A stretch of 24,408 nt of DNA from JARFQH01 sp041299015 (GCA_041299015.1 JBFYWB010000127.1:1-24408); one strand, 5' to 3'; counted from the stretch's first letter, positions 15,717 through 23,268 are shown. Translations and numbers: made by a program. The notes: generated from the letters alone by a model not told the origin.

Positions 15717-15923
15717 ATGGCTCTATTGAAAAGCCTGCTGGCTTTGTGCGCCCCGCTTTTGGCCGCCGCCGTTCTCGGCAACCTCTTCCTGACCGAGGTT
15801 AAAAAGGCCCGCAGCGCCCGGGCGCCCTGGTACGCGCCCTACCTCACCCTGCCCGGCTTCATGGTGCTGGCGGCATTGTGCACGCCGATCCTGATTTGGC
15901 TGTTCAACAGATATAACCCGTGA
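15717..15923 (+). CDS. Small two-helix membrane protein, unknown function
   Basis: The product has 68 residues and two predicted membrane helices: about 5-26 (KSLLALCAPLLAAAVLGN) and 43-63 (LTLPGFMVLAALCTPILI), joined by a short basic loop KKARSARAPWYAPY. Both termini would face the same side, the cytoplasm if the charged loop does not dominate. The ATG at 15717 has GGAAA about 9 nt upstream, a modest ribosome site. It stands alone after tRNA-Arg, and no neighbour suggests a role. I do not recognise the family. Confidence 0.65.
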   Translation: MALLKSLLALCAPLLAAAVLGNLFLTEVKKARSARAPWYAPYLTLPGFMVLAALCTPILIWLFNRYNP

Positions 15924-16087
15924 CGATGGTGCCGAACGTCCGGACCGGTGCTCCCCGTGATCCCCGATGGTGACATCATCGCCGCGGCGCGCATCAGCCC
16001 ACCCCGCAGAGTAATTTTCATCACGCTTTGTTGCGGCCCCATCCGGCGCGGACCCTCAGCCGCTCCTCGACATGCCGGTATTTTTGG

Positions 16088-16240
16088 TTAAAACCGTTTG
16101 CCCCGCATGTGGTCGATTTTACACATGATGTGGAAAGGCAGCTGTATGAAAAAATCCAGCATGAAACCGAACAGCATCAACACCAGAAGGAAGGGAAGTT
16201 TCAAGACGTAAAATGTGAGTTTAGCGTTCTTCGTCGACAT
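16088..16240 (-). CDS. Very small single-helix membrane protein, candidate
   Basis: The product has 50 residues beginning MSTKNAKLTFYVLK, with one long hydrophobic segment (FYVLKLPFLLVLMLFGFM) and a second hydrophobic part ending in FHIMCKIDHMRGKRF. It ends in a basic tail, typical of small inner-membrane proteins. A GTG three codons upstream (16249) with AGGGA about 7 nt before it is an equally good start and would give 53 residues. Composition is clearly membrane-like rather than random antisense, but the ORF is short and nothing else supports it. Confidence 0.5.
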   Translation of the reverse strand: MSTKNAKLTFYVLKLPFLLVLMLFGFMLDFFIQLPFHIMCKIDHMRGKRF

Positions 16241-16320
16241 GCCATTCACTTCTCTTTCCCTGACCGTCAGCGGACGGGATCGGGCCATTCGATTGGACCA
16301 GCATTGAGTCGAGGGCCGCA

Positions 16321-16340
16321 GTGCCCCATTCCAGGGGCGC
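16321..16340. other. Hairpin 1 upstream of the NagZ-like gene
   Basis: GTGCCCC (16321-16327) pairs with GGGGCGC (16334-16340), seven pairs including one G-T wobble, around a 6-nt loop. No T-run follows on either strand, so it is not a standard terminator. Confidence 0.5.
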
Positions 16341-16351
16341 ATTAACCGAAC

Positions 16352-16369
16352 CCCGGCGAGAACGCCGGG
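16352..16369. other. Hairpin 2 upstream of the NagZ-like gene
   Basis: CCCGGCG (16352-16358) pairs perfectly with CGCCGGG (16363-16369) across the tetraloop AGAA. It lies 11 nt after hairpin 1 and 49 nt before the ATG of the NagZ-like gene. A T-rich tail is absent. It may be a leader structure or an operator-like palindrome. Confidence 0.55.
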
Positions 16370-16418
16370 TATTGGGTTTCCATGCTAACATATTGAAATC
16401 CAGAAACAAAGAGGAAGG

Positions 16419-17438
16419 ATGCTTCTGTCAGCGGCAAACAATCGGCAGCTGGCCGGTCAGCGGCTCATGGTCGGCTTCGACGGTACGGCTTTCAACGACG
16501 ACCTGAGGTTTCTCATCGGTACTCTAAATGTCGGTGGGGTCATTCTCTTTACCCGCAACATCGAATCACCCGACCAACTGCGCGAGCTGTGTGCTGAAAT
16601 TCAGCGTTGCGGCCGCCAATTCCGCCTCGCACCCCTGCTGATCGCCATCGACCAGGAAGGGGGGGAGGTCGCCCGTCTCAAAAAACCATTCGCCCAGCTC
16701 CCCGGTGCCTCTCAAATGCGAAACGAGGCGGATGTCATCCATTTTGCGCGCACGACGGCCGCCGATCTCCGCAACGCCGGGGTCAACATGAACATGGCCC
16801 CGGTGCTCGATGTGGCCCGGCCGGAGATTCCCAGCATCATGGCGTCCAGGAGCTTCGGGGCCGATCCGGTGCGGGTGGCCGCGATGGGTTGCAGCGTGAT
16901 CGACCAGCTCCAGCGGCGCAATATCATGGCGGTGGCCAAACACTTTCCCGGCATCGGTCGCACAGTTCTCGACTCCCACGACGACATGCCGGTGCTCAGC
17001 GTTGACCCGGCGACGCTCAAACAGGTCGACCTGGTTCCTTTCGCCGCGGCCGTCAATCAGGGGACGGCCGGAATGATGCTGTCGCACATCTTCTATGACC
17101 GGATCGATCCCGAGTGGCCGGCCAGTCTCTCGCCGGTGATCGTCGGAGACATGCTGCGGCGGGATATGGGATACGACGGTCTCGTCCTGACAGACGACCT
17201 GGACATGGGGGCCATCAAACGGCACTACGACATCCGAACCGTCGTGCGGCAAATCCTGTTTGCCGGCGTCGACGTGGCTCTGATTTGCCACAAAGGACCG
17301 GATATCGAAAACGCTCACGCGGAGATCGTCAGACACATGACGGATTCCGCCGACCTGCGGCTGAGAGGGATCGTCTCGGTTGAGCGGGTATTGAAACTGA
17401 AACACCGCTTTCTGGGGTACCGGTGGGAATCGGATTGA
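16419..17438 (+). CDS. nagZ: Beta-N-acetylhexosaminidase, NagZ-like glycoside hydrolase family 3
   Basis: The product has 339 residues, near the usual NagZ length, and a single GH3 TIM-barrel. Marks are VGGVILFTRNI, LIAIDQEGGEVARLK, NMNMAPVLDVAR, KHFPGIGRTVLDSH and LVLTDDLDMGAI. The nucleophile is Asp259 in TDDLDM. The catalytic His-Asp dyad loop is preserved as Asp185-Ser-His187. The usual KHFPGHG is KHFPGIG here. NagZ removes GlcNAc from anhydro-muropeptides during cell-wall recycling in the cytoplasm, and there is no signal peptide. The ATG at 16419 is directly preceded by GAGGAAGG, a close but usable ribosome site. It is convergent with tsaD. Confidence 0.88.
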   Translation: MLLSAANNRQLAGQRLMVGFDGTAFNDDLRFLIGTLNVGGVILFTRNIESPDQLRELCAEIQRCGRQFRLAPLLIAIDQEGGEVARLKKPFAQLPGASQMRNEADVIHFARTTAADLRNAGVNMNMAPVLDVARPEIPSIMASRSFGADPVRVAAMGCSVIDQLQRRNIMAVAKHFPGIGRTVLDSHDDMPVLSVDPATLKQVDLVPFAAAVNQGTAGMMLSHIFYDRIDPEWPASLSPVIVGDMLRRDMGYDGLVLTDDLDMGAIKRHYDIRTVVRQILFAGVDVALICHKGPDIENAHAEIVRHMTDSADLRLRGIVSVERVLKLKHRFLGYRWESD

Positions 17439-17486
17439 TTGCGGACACAGTCCGTGCATTTCCACCTTCACTCAAAAGACCCCTGT

Positions 17487-18485
17487 TCAAAGGGCCTGGC
17501 GGGAATAGACATCATCGTCGAGGTCGGCCCGGGCGCCGCTTGCCAGACGGTGATATCCCGCGGCAGCAATCATGGCGGCGTTGTCCCCGCAGAGGTCAGG
17601 CCCGGGCAGATAGACGGAAATACCCTTTCGGGGGGCCTCCAGGGAAATCTTTTCCCGCAATCGTCGGTTAGCCGCCACGCCTCCGACCAGGGCAATCCGG
17701 TCGCACCTCTTGAAGGCCGCCGCCGCGATGACCTTGTAAACCAACACCTCCACAACCGCCTCCTGAAATCCGGCGGCAATGTCGGCCAACCTTTCCGGCA
17801 GGTCCCGGGAGTGGTCACGAATGTAGCGGCCGACGGCCGTCTTGAGCCCGCTGAAACTGAAATCGAAGCTCGATCGGTCCAGATAGGTCCGTGGAAAGGC
17901 AATTCGTGCCGGCTCACCCTCTTGGGCCAGCTTCGAGATGATGCCGCCGCCCGGATAGCCCAGGCCGAGCATTTTGGCCACTTTGTCGAAAGCTTCCCCG
18001 GCAGCATCGTCACGGGTCTGGCCCATGAGATCGAACTGCGTGTGTGAGGTGACGTGATAAATGCCGGTATGCCCGCCGGAAGCCAGCAGGGCCGTAAAGG
18101 GAAAGGCCGGTGGATCGGGCTCCAGGAATACGGAATTGATGTGGCCTTCCAGGTGGCTGACACCGATCCAGGGAATATCGCGGACCATTGCAAAGGCCTT
18201 GGCAAAAGAAAACCCGACCAGCAGCGAGCCGATCAAACCGGGTCCTTGAGTGACCGCCACGGCTTCGATCCCCGCCCGCGAAATACCGCCGGCGCCCAGT
18301 GCCTGGCGAACCACCGGCACGATGGCCTCGATGTGCTTGCGGGAGGCCAACTCGGGCACAACGCCGCCGTAAGGGCTGTGGACAGCGATCTGTGAGGATA
18401 CCACTGAAGACAAGATGCGGCGGCCGTCCGCCACCACTGCCGCCGCAGTTTCATCGCAGGAGGTTTCAATTCCGAGAACGATCAT
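17487..18485 (-). CDS. tsaD: tRNA N6-adenosine threonylcarbamoyltransferase
   Basis: The product has 332 residues from the ATG at 18485, which gives the canonical N-terminus MIVLGIETSCDET. The metal motif is HLEGH, and the ASKHA fold shows LASGGHTGIY, FSFSGLKTAVGRYI, ALVGGVAANRRLR and CGDNAAMIA. With TsaB/TsaE/TsaC it makes t6A37 in ANN-decoding tRNAs. The in-frame GTG at 18518 would add 11 residues. The gene lies downstream of purM on the same strand with a small ORF between, probably in one transcript. It converges on the NagZ-like gene across a 48-nt gap holding a weak 5-bp hairpin (CGGAC/GTCCG). Confidence 0.96.
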   Translation of the reverse strand: MIVLGIETSCDETAAAVVADGRRILSSVVSSQIAVHSPYGGVVPELASRKHIEAIVPVVRQALGAGGISRAGIEAVAVTQGPGLIGSLLVGFSFAKAFAMVRDIPWIGVSHLEGHINSVFLEPDPPAFPFTALLASGGHTGIYHVTSHTQFDLMGQTRDDAAGEAFDKVAKMLGLGYPGGGIISKLAQEGEPARIAFPRTYLDRSSFDFSFSGLKTAVGRYIRDHSRDLPERLADIAAGFQEAVVEVLVYKVIAAAAFKRCDRIALVGGVAANRRLREKISLEAPRKGISVYLPGPDLCGDNAAMIAAAGYHRLASGARADLDDDVYSRQAL

Positions 18486-18534
18486 TTTGTCGCTTAAGCT
18501 GCGGCGCCCTCCCGGCACCGTGCGAACCGATTCC

Positions 18535-18645
18535 TCAGGTGCGGCAGGGCATAGCGTCCTTTTGACCCCGGGCTATCCACTCCAGCATGCGCCGGAACAT
18601 CCGTCTGATTCCACCGGCCGGTTTTGTCTTCTTTTCGTCTTGCAT
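18535..18645 (-). CDS. 36-residue basic small ORF between purM and tsaD, candidate
   Basis: This ORF of 36 codons plus stop starts with ATG at 18645, 13 nt after the purM stop, and ends 49 nt before the tsaD start. The peptide is charged and amphipathic, with MQDEKKTKPAGGIRRMFRRM followed by LEWIARGQKDAMPCRT. The RRMFRRMLEWIARG stretch could form a basic amphipathic helix. The C-terminus carries one cysteine. No strong ribosome site is visible (GGGGCGCGC precedes the ATG). It fills an otherwise empty 172-nt gap in a likely operon. I recognise no family with certainty. It is too short for standard gene callers. Confidence 0.45.
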   Translation of the reverse strand: MQDEKKTKPAGGIRRMFRRMLEWIARGQKDAMPCRT

Positions 18646-18657
18646 GCGCGCCCCGGC

Positions 18658-19701
18658 TCACATCCACTGACAGCGGTTATTCTGCTGCCGGCATTCGGAC
18701 ACTTCACCGATGACAAAGGCTTTCTCGTTCAAGGCGGAAAGACGCGAGAGGACCTCGACCGTCGCATCGTCGGAGACAACCGCCACCAGGCCGATGCCGT
18801 TGTTGAAGGTCCTGAGCATCTCCTCGTCGGTGATGTTGCCCGCCTCCTGCAGAAAGTCGAAAATCGGCGGGATCTCCCAACTGCGTTTCTGCAGCAGCAC
18901 CTGGCAGGCCCTCGGAATGATGCGCAGCAGGTTGTCCTCGATTCCACCGCCGGTGATGTGCGCCAGGCCGTGAATCGGCAGGTCGCGGAGCAGATGGCGA
19001 ATGGTTTCGGAATAGATCTTCGTCGGCTTGATCAGCTCGTCCCCCAGCAGTCCGCCCAGTGCTTCGATGGGTGATGCGCAGGTGAGCTTCAACCGGTCGA
19101 AACAAATTTTTCTGACCAGTGAGTAGCCGTTGCTGTGCAATCCACTGGAGGCAACCCCGACGATCTTGTCACCCACGTGGATGGCGGAGCCATCGATGAT
19201 TTTGGCATTGTCGACGATGCCGACCGCAAACCCCGCCAGGTCGTATTCTCCGGGGCGATAAATGCCCGGCATTTCCGCGGTTTCACCGCCGATGAGCGCA
19301 CATCGGGCCTGCCGGCACCCTTCGGCGATGCCCTGGATAACGGCGATGGCCCTGTCGTTGTCGAGTTCGCCCATGGCGAGGTAATCCAGGAAAAAAAGCG
19401 GCCGGGCACCCTGAACCGCAATATCGTTGACGCTCATGGCCACCAGGTCAATGCCGATCGTGTCGTGTTTGTCCATCATGAAGGCGATCTTGACCTTGGT
19501 GCCGACGCCGTCGGTGGAACTGACCAGCACCGGGTTTTCCACGTTGGCGACGTTCAGGGAGAACAGGGCGCCGAACCCGCCGATTTCCCCCATCACCCCG
19601 GACCGCGGGGTTTGTTTGGCGATATCCTTTATCTTCTCGATCAATCGCGCGGCCTTTTTGATATCGACACCGGCTTCGGCATAGGTCAGGGAATGTGACA
19701 T
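18658..19701 (-). CDS. purM: Phosphoribosylformylglycinamidine cyclo-ligase (AIR synthetase)
   Basis: The product has 347 residues, the family's standard length. It converts FGAM plus ATP to AIR in purine synthesis. The N-terminus is MSHSLTYAEAGVDIKKAARL. Further marks are LVSSTDGVGTKVKIAF (ATP-grasp-like PurM strand), IGIDLVAMSVNDIAVQGARP, GGETAEMPGIY, GVASSGLHSNGYSLVRK and HITGGGIEDNLLR. The ATG at 19701 has AGGAG about 6 nt upstream. A good promoter lies 43 nt upstream. The following small ORF and tsaD are probably in the same transcript. No other pur gene is nearby. Confidence 0.97.
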   Translation of the reverse strand: MSHSLTYAEAGVDIKKAARLIEKIKDIAKQTPRSGVMGEIGGFGALFSLNVANVENPVLVSSTDGVGTKVKIAFMMDKHDTIGIDLVAMSVNDIAVQGARPLFFLDYLAMGELDNDRAIAVIQGIAEGCRQARCALIGGETAEMPGIYRPGEYDLAGFAVGIVDNAKIIDGSAIHVGDKIVGVASSGLHSNGYSLVRKICFDRLKLTCASPIEALGGLLGDELIKPTKIYSETIRHLLRDLPIHGLAHITGGGIEDNLLRIIPRACQVLLQKRSWEIPPIFDFLQEAGNITDEEMLRTFNNGIGLVAVVSDDATVEVLSRLSALNEKAFVIGEVSECRQQNNRCQWM

Positions 19702-19743
19702 GCGGTTCTCCTGCGTGTAGGAAGAAAGTGTTAAGAATTTGAG

Positions 19744-19772
19744 TATTTAGAAGAAATCCCCTGAAAAGTCAA
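19744..19772 (-). promoter_or_regulatory. purM promoter
   Basis: On the minus strand TTGACT (19772-19767) is followed after exactly 17 nt by TAAATA (19749-19744). It is 43 nt from the purM ATG. It lies back to back with the rightward promoter at 19783, and the two -35 boxes sit in one palindrome. Confidence 0.65.
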
Positions 19773-19787
19773 AACAATTTTTTTGAC
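19768..19787. promoter_or_regulatory. Inverted repeat joining two divergent -35 boxes
   Basis: GTCAAAA (19768-19774) and TTTTGAC (19781-19787) form a perfect 7-bp inverted repeat around a 6-nt AT-rich centre. It contains most of the -35 boxes of the purM and aminotransferase promoters. A dimeric regulator binding here could control both directions, but no regulator gene is nearby. Confidence 0.5.
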
Positions 19788-19811
19788 ATCTCGTCCGGGA
19801 TACTGTAAAAA
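19783..19811 (+). promoter_or_regulatory. Promoter toward the aminotransferase operon
   Basis: A perfect TTGACA (19783-19788) is followed after 17 nt by TAAAAA (19806-19811, four of six matches). Transcription from here would give a leader of about 220 nt before the aminotransferase ATG at 20040. Confidence 0.5.
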
Positions 19812-20039
19812 ACTACGCGAATAACCCCTTTCCCGCCCCAAAAGGCAAGATCTTGAGGCCATGCACGCCGTATATTTAGAAGTCCGGGATAAAGGAAACC
19901 AAGGGATTGTGCGGTTTAGCGTCGCTCGTGCGGCCGACCGCCGGTCCCGCCCATCGGCGCGCCGCCCCCGGTGCCTTCTGCCGTTTTGAACCCGCCCCGC
20001 CCGATTGACCCAACCATTCAAGGACGAAAGGTTAGCGCA
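19812..20039 (+). other. Long non-coding leader before the aminotransferase
   Basis: This is the second part of the 338-nt gap between purM and the aminotransferase. I see no convincing gene. It has an AT-rich first half and a very GC-rich second half (19930-20010) with several GGC/GCC stretches that could fold. I recognise no known riboswitch core. An in-frame extension from 19971 exists but has no ribosome site and a proline-rich, non-family sequence. Confidence 0.35.
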
Positions 20040-21209
20040 ATGAGCAAATTTGCCAGACTGGACCGCCTGCCGCCATATGTCTTTGCCCAAGTCAATGCCA
20101 TTAAAATGGAGGCCCGGCGCAAAGGCGAGGATATTATCGACCTGGGCATGGGGAACCCCGACCTGGGCACCCCGCAGCACATCGTCGACAAACTTATGGA
20201 AGCGTCGCAAAAGCCGCACAATCACCGCTACTCGGCCTCGATGGGAATCAGGAAGCTCAGGATGGCTATCGCCGACTGGTACAAGCGACGCTACGACGTC
20301 GACATCGATCATGAAACCGAGGCCATCGTGACGATAGGGGTCAAGGAAGGCATCTCGCACTTGATCCTGGTGACCATCCGGCCCGGTGACGTGGTGTTTA
20401 CGCCCAACCCCACCTATCCGATCCACCCTTACTCGACCATTATTGCAGGCGGCGATGTCCGCGGCATACCCTTGGGTCCGGACCAGGATTTTTTCCACAA
20501 CCTCCTGAACGCCACCCGCCAGACTTGGCCGCGCCCCAAAGTTCTGATCATCAGTTATCCGCACAACCCGACCACCGAAATCGTCGATCTGGCCTTCTTC
20601 GAAAAAGTCGTTGCCTTCGCCAAAGAGCACGACATCATGGTCATTCACGATTTCGCCTACGCCGACCTGACGTTCGATGGCTACCAAGCGCCGAGTTTTC
20701 TGCAGGTCGAGGGCGCCAAGGATGTCGGCGTGGAATTCTTCTCGCTCTCCAAGAGCTACAGCATGCCCGGGTGGCGGGTGGGTTTCTGCGTCGGCAACCA
20801 CGAGATCGTCGCCGCCCTGCAGCGCATCAAGAGCTATCTCGACTATGGCATATACCAGCCGATCCAGATCGCCTCGATCATCGCGCTCAACGGCCCTCAA
20901 GACTGCGTGGAAGAGATCCGGCAAACCTACAAGGAAAGGCGCGATGCCTTGATCAACGGCCTCGAGCGCATCGGCTGGTCCATCAAGTCCCCCAAAGGCA
21001 CCATGTTCGTCTGGGGTAAGATACCGGAAAAATACGTCAAAATGGGCTCGGTGGAGTTTTCGAAGTTCATGGTCCAGGAAGCCAAGGTCGCGGTCTCACC
21101 CGGTCTTGGTTTCGGAGAATACGGCGATGACTACGTGCGCTTCGCGCTGATCGAAAACAAAATGCGCATCAACCAGGCGGTCAGGGGGATCCGCAATATA
21201 CTCTCTTGA
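20040..21209 (+). CDS. Class I/II aminotransferase, AlaC/LL-DAP aminotransferase-like
   Basis: The product has 389 residues from the ATG at 20040 (AAAGG 8 nt upstream). It is a fold-type I PLP enzyme. Substrate and cofactor marks are DLGMGNPDLGTPQHIVDK, HRYSASMGIRKLR, VIHDFAYADLTFDGY (the Asp binding the PLP ring nitrogen) and the PLP lysine Lys238 in SLSKSYSMPGWRVG. Relatives include AlaC (glutamate-pyruvate aminotransferase), the LL-diaminopimelate aminotransferase-like branch and methionine-related aminotransferases. Position directly before hom suggests a role in aspartate-family or branched amino acid synthesis, but specificity cannot be settled by sequence. It is 73 nt from hom and probably in one transcript. 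Confidence 0.88.
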   Translation: MSKFARLDRLPPYVFAQVNAIKMEARRKGEDIIDLGMGNPDLGTPQHIVDKLMEASQKPHNHRYSASMGIRKLRMAIADWYKRRYDVDIDHETEAIVTIGVKEGISHLILVTIRPGDVVFTPNPTYPIHPYSTIIAGGDVRGIPLGPDQDFFHNLLNATRQTWPRPKVLIISYPHNPTTEIVDLAFFEKVVAFAKEHDIMVIHDFAYADLTFDGYQAPSFLQVEGAKDVGVEFFSLSKSYSMPGWRVGFCVGNHEIVAALQRIKSYLDYGIYQPIQIASIIALNGPQDCVEEIRQTYKERRDALINGLERIGWSIKSPKGTMFVWGKIPEKYVKMGSVEFSKFMVQEAKVAVSPGLGFGEYGDDYVRFALIENKMRINQAVRGIRNILS

Positions 21210-21282
21210 CTTTCGCGGCGGTCAGGATAAGAGATAACGGATATTTTTCAACTATCCTACCGATGGGATTGAGAATCGGCAC

Positions 21283-22599
21283 ATGAAAAACATCAATATC
21301 GGATTGCTCGGGTGCGGCACGGTGGGCACCGGTGTGGCCCGGCTCCTCTTAAAGAGCGGGGAGCTGATCACCTCGCGGCTCGGGGCAAGGCTGACCCTCA
21401 AGCGGGTTGCCGACATCGACACAACCAAGGACCGGGGCCTGTGTTTCGCCGCCGGCGTCCTGATCGATGATGCCTGGGCAGTGGTCAACGATCCGGCCAT
21501 CGACATCGTGGTCGAGATGATCGGTGGCGAAACCATTGCCAAAGACCTGATATTAAAAGCGATTGAAAACGGCAAGCAGATCGTCACCGCCAACAAGGCG
21601 CTGCTGGCCGCGCACGGCAACGCCATCTTCAGGGCCGCCGCGGAAAAGGGGGTCGATCTCGCCTTCGAAGCCAGCGTGGGCGGGTGCATGCCCCTGATCA
21701 AGACCATCCGGGAATCTTTAGCCGGAAACCGTATCCAGGCCATGATCGGCATCCTGAACGGCACCTGCAATTACATTTTGTCGAAGATAACCGATGAGGG
21801 CAGTCCCTTCGCACCGACCCTGGCCGAGGCCCAGGCCAAAGGCTACGCCGAGGCGAACCCGACCCTGGATGTCGAGGGGCATGACACGGCCCACAAAATC
21901 GCCATTCTCTCCGCGCTGGCCTACGGAATGGAAATCAACCTGGCGGACGTTTACACCGAAGGCATCTCCGGTATTACGCCGATGGATATTGAATTTGCCG
22001 GTCAATTCGGCTACCGCATCAAATTGCTCGCCATCAGCAAATTCAAGGGCCAGGCCGTCGAGGCCCGCGTCCACCCGACCATGATCCCCTTCGACAACAT
22101 GCTCTCCAACGTCAACGGCACGCTGAACGCGATCACGATTTCCGCCGATGCAGTCGAGGACATTCTGCTTTCAGGGCGCGGGGCGGGGATGATGCCGACG
22201 GCCAGCGCCGTCCTCGGAGATCTGGTGGACATCAGCCGCAACCTGCTGTCGGGTGCCGTCGGCAGAATCCCCCTGCTCTCCTTTCAGCCGGACGCCATCC
22301 GTAAAATCCCGGTCATGCCGATCAGTGCGATCGTCACGCATTACTACCTGCGGTTTTCAGCCCTCGATCGCCCGGGTGTGCTGTCGACAATCGCGGGCAT
22401 CCTCGGCTCCTGCGGCATCAGCATCAAGACCGCCTACCAGAAGGGCCGTAAAACCAACGGCGCGGTCCCGCTGGTGATGCTGACGCATGCGGCCAAGGAG
22501 GCTGCCGTCATCAAGGCGTTAAATGAAATCGCCTCACTGGATGTGGTCAGCGCCAGGCCGGTTTTGATCAGGATCGAAGACAAGGACAACGACGATTGA
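21283..22599 (+). CDS. hom: Homoserine dehydrogenase with ACT domain
   Basis: The product has 438 residues, the length of the monofunctional two-domain-plus-ACT form. An N-terminal NAD(P) Rossmann motif GLLGCGTVGTGV leads to the catalytic domain with VTANKALLA, FEASVGGCMPLI, GILNGTCNYIL and GYAEANPTLDVEGHD. A C-terminal ACT domain (about 350-435, LRFSALDRPGVLSTIAGIL) would confer feedback control, normally by threonine. It reduces aspartate semialdehyde to homoserine. The ATG at 21283 has only GAGAAT upstream, a weak ribosome site. It is followed after 57 nt by thrH, consistent with a threonine pathway unit. Confidence 0.96.
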   Translation: MKNINIGLLGCGTVGTGVARLLLKSGELITSRLGARLTLKRVADIDTTKDRGLCFAAGVLIDDAWAVVNDPAIDIVVEMIGGETIAKDLILKAIENGKQIVTANKALLAAHGNAIFRAAAEKGVDLAFEASVGGCMPLIKTIRESLAGNRIQAMIGILNGTCNYILSKITDEGSPFAPTLAEAQAKGYAEANPTLDVEGHDTAHKIAILSALAYGMEINLADVYTEGISGITPMDIEFAGQFGYRIKLLAISKFKGQAVEARVHPTMIPFDNMLSNVNGTLNAITISADAVEDILLSGRGAGMMPTASAVLGDLVDISRNLLSGAVGRIPLLSFQPDAIRKIPVMPISAIVTHYYLRFSALDRPGVLSTIAGILGSCGISIKTAYQKGRKTNGAVPLVMLTHAAKEAAVIKALNEIASLDVVSARPVLIRIEDKDNDD

Positions 22600-22656
22600 C
22601 ATACGGCCCCTGACAAACCCGGATTAAACCAACCCGCATCGAAAACGAGGACTGCC

Positions 22657-23268
22657 ATGCACATCGTCTGCACCGACCTTGAGGGCGTTTTCACTCCTGA
22701 AATCTGGATCAACGTTGCCCAAAAAACCGGCATTCAAGATCTGAACCTCACCACCCGCGATATCCCCGACTACAATGTGCTGATGCGCAAGCGCCTGGCC
22801 ATCCTGAAGGAAAACGGGCTCAAGCTCAAAGACATCACGGATGTGATCGCGACGATGAACCCGCTGGGGGGTGCCGTGGCATTTTTGAATTGGCTGCGGG
22901 CGGCCGCCCCGGTGATCGTCGTCTCCGACACGTATGTCGAATTCGCCCGCCCGTTGATGGAAAAACTCGGCTGGCCGACACTCTTCTGCCACCATCTGAG
23001 CGTCGGCGCCGACGGCACCATCGAGAACTACAACCTGCGGCAGCCCGACAGCAAGTACCGAACCGTGCTGGCATTAAAGAGCCTGAACTTCACCGTCTTA
23101 TCGATCGGCGACTCCTACAACGACATCACGATGCTCAAGGAAGCCGACCACGGGTTCCTGTTTCGTCCGCCCGAAGCCGTCAAGAAAGAGTATCCGCAGT
23201 TCCCGGTATCGAATACTTACGAAGACCTGAAGTCGCTGATCGCCCCGGCCCTGAGCGGGTCGCGATAA
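22657..23268 (+). CDS. thrH: ThrH: phosphoserine phosphatase / homoserine phosphotransferase
   Basis: The product has 203 residues and is a HAD-superfamily protein. The characteristic ThrH start is MHIVCTDLEGVFTPEIWI, with nucleophile Asp7 and the family's Glu9 in place of the usual Asp (DxE). Further HAD marks are VVSDTYVEF (motif II) and SIGDSYNDITML (motif III). In Pseudomonas ThrH, phosphoserine donates its phosphate to homoserine, so it can bypass homoserine kinase. Lying just after hom, with no thrB in view, it may do that here. The ATG at 22657 has GAGGAC about 6 nt upstream. Confidence 0.93.
   Translation: MHIVCTDLEGVFTPEIWINVAQKTGIQDLNLTTRDIPDYNVLMRKRLAILKENGLKLKDITDVIATMNPLGGAVAFLNWLRAAAPVIVVSDTYVEFARPLMEKLGWPTLFCHHLSVGADGTIENYNLRQPDSKYRTVLALKSLNFTVLSIGDSYNDITMLKEADHGFLFRPPEAVKKEYPQFPVSNTYEDLKSLIAPALSGSR

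Noticed and set aside
19731..20924. 397-codon minus-strand frame across the aminotransferase and its promoter
   Set aside because: The aminotransferase frame on the plus strand has a PLP lysine and family motifs; this frame would also cover the promoter palindrome.
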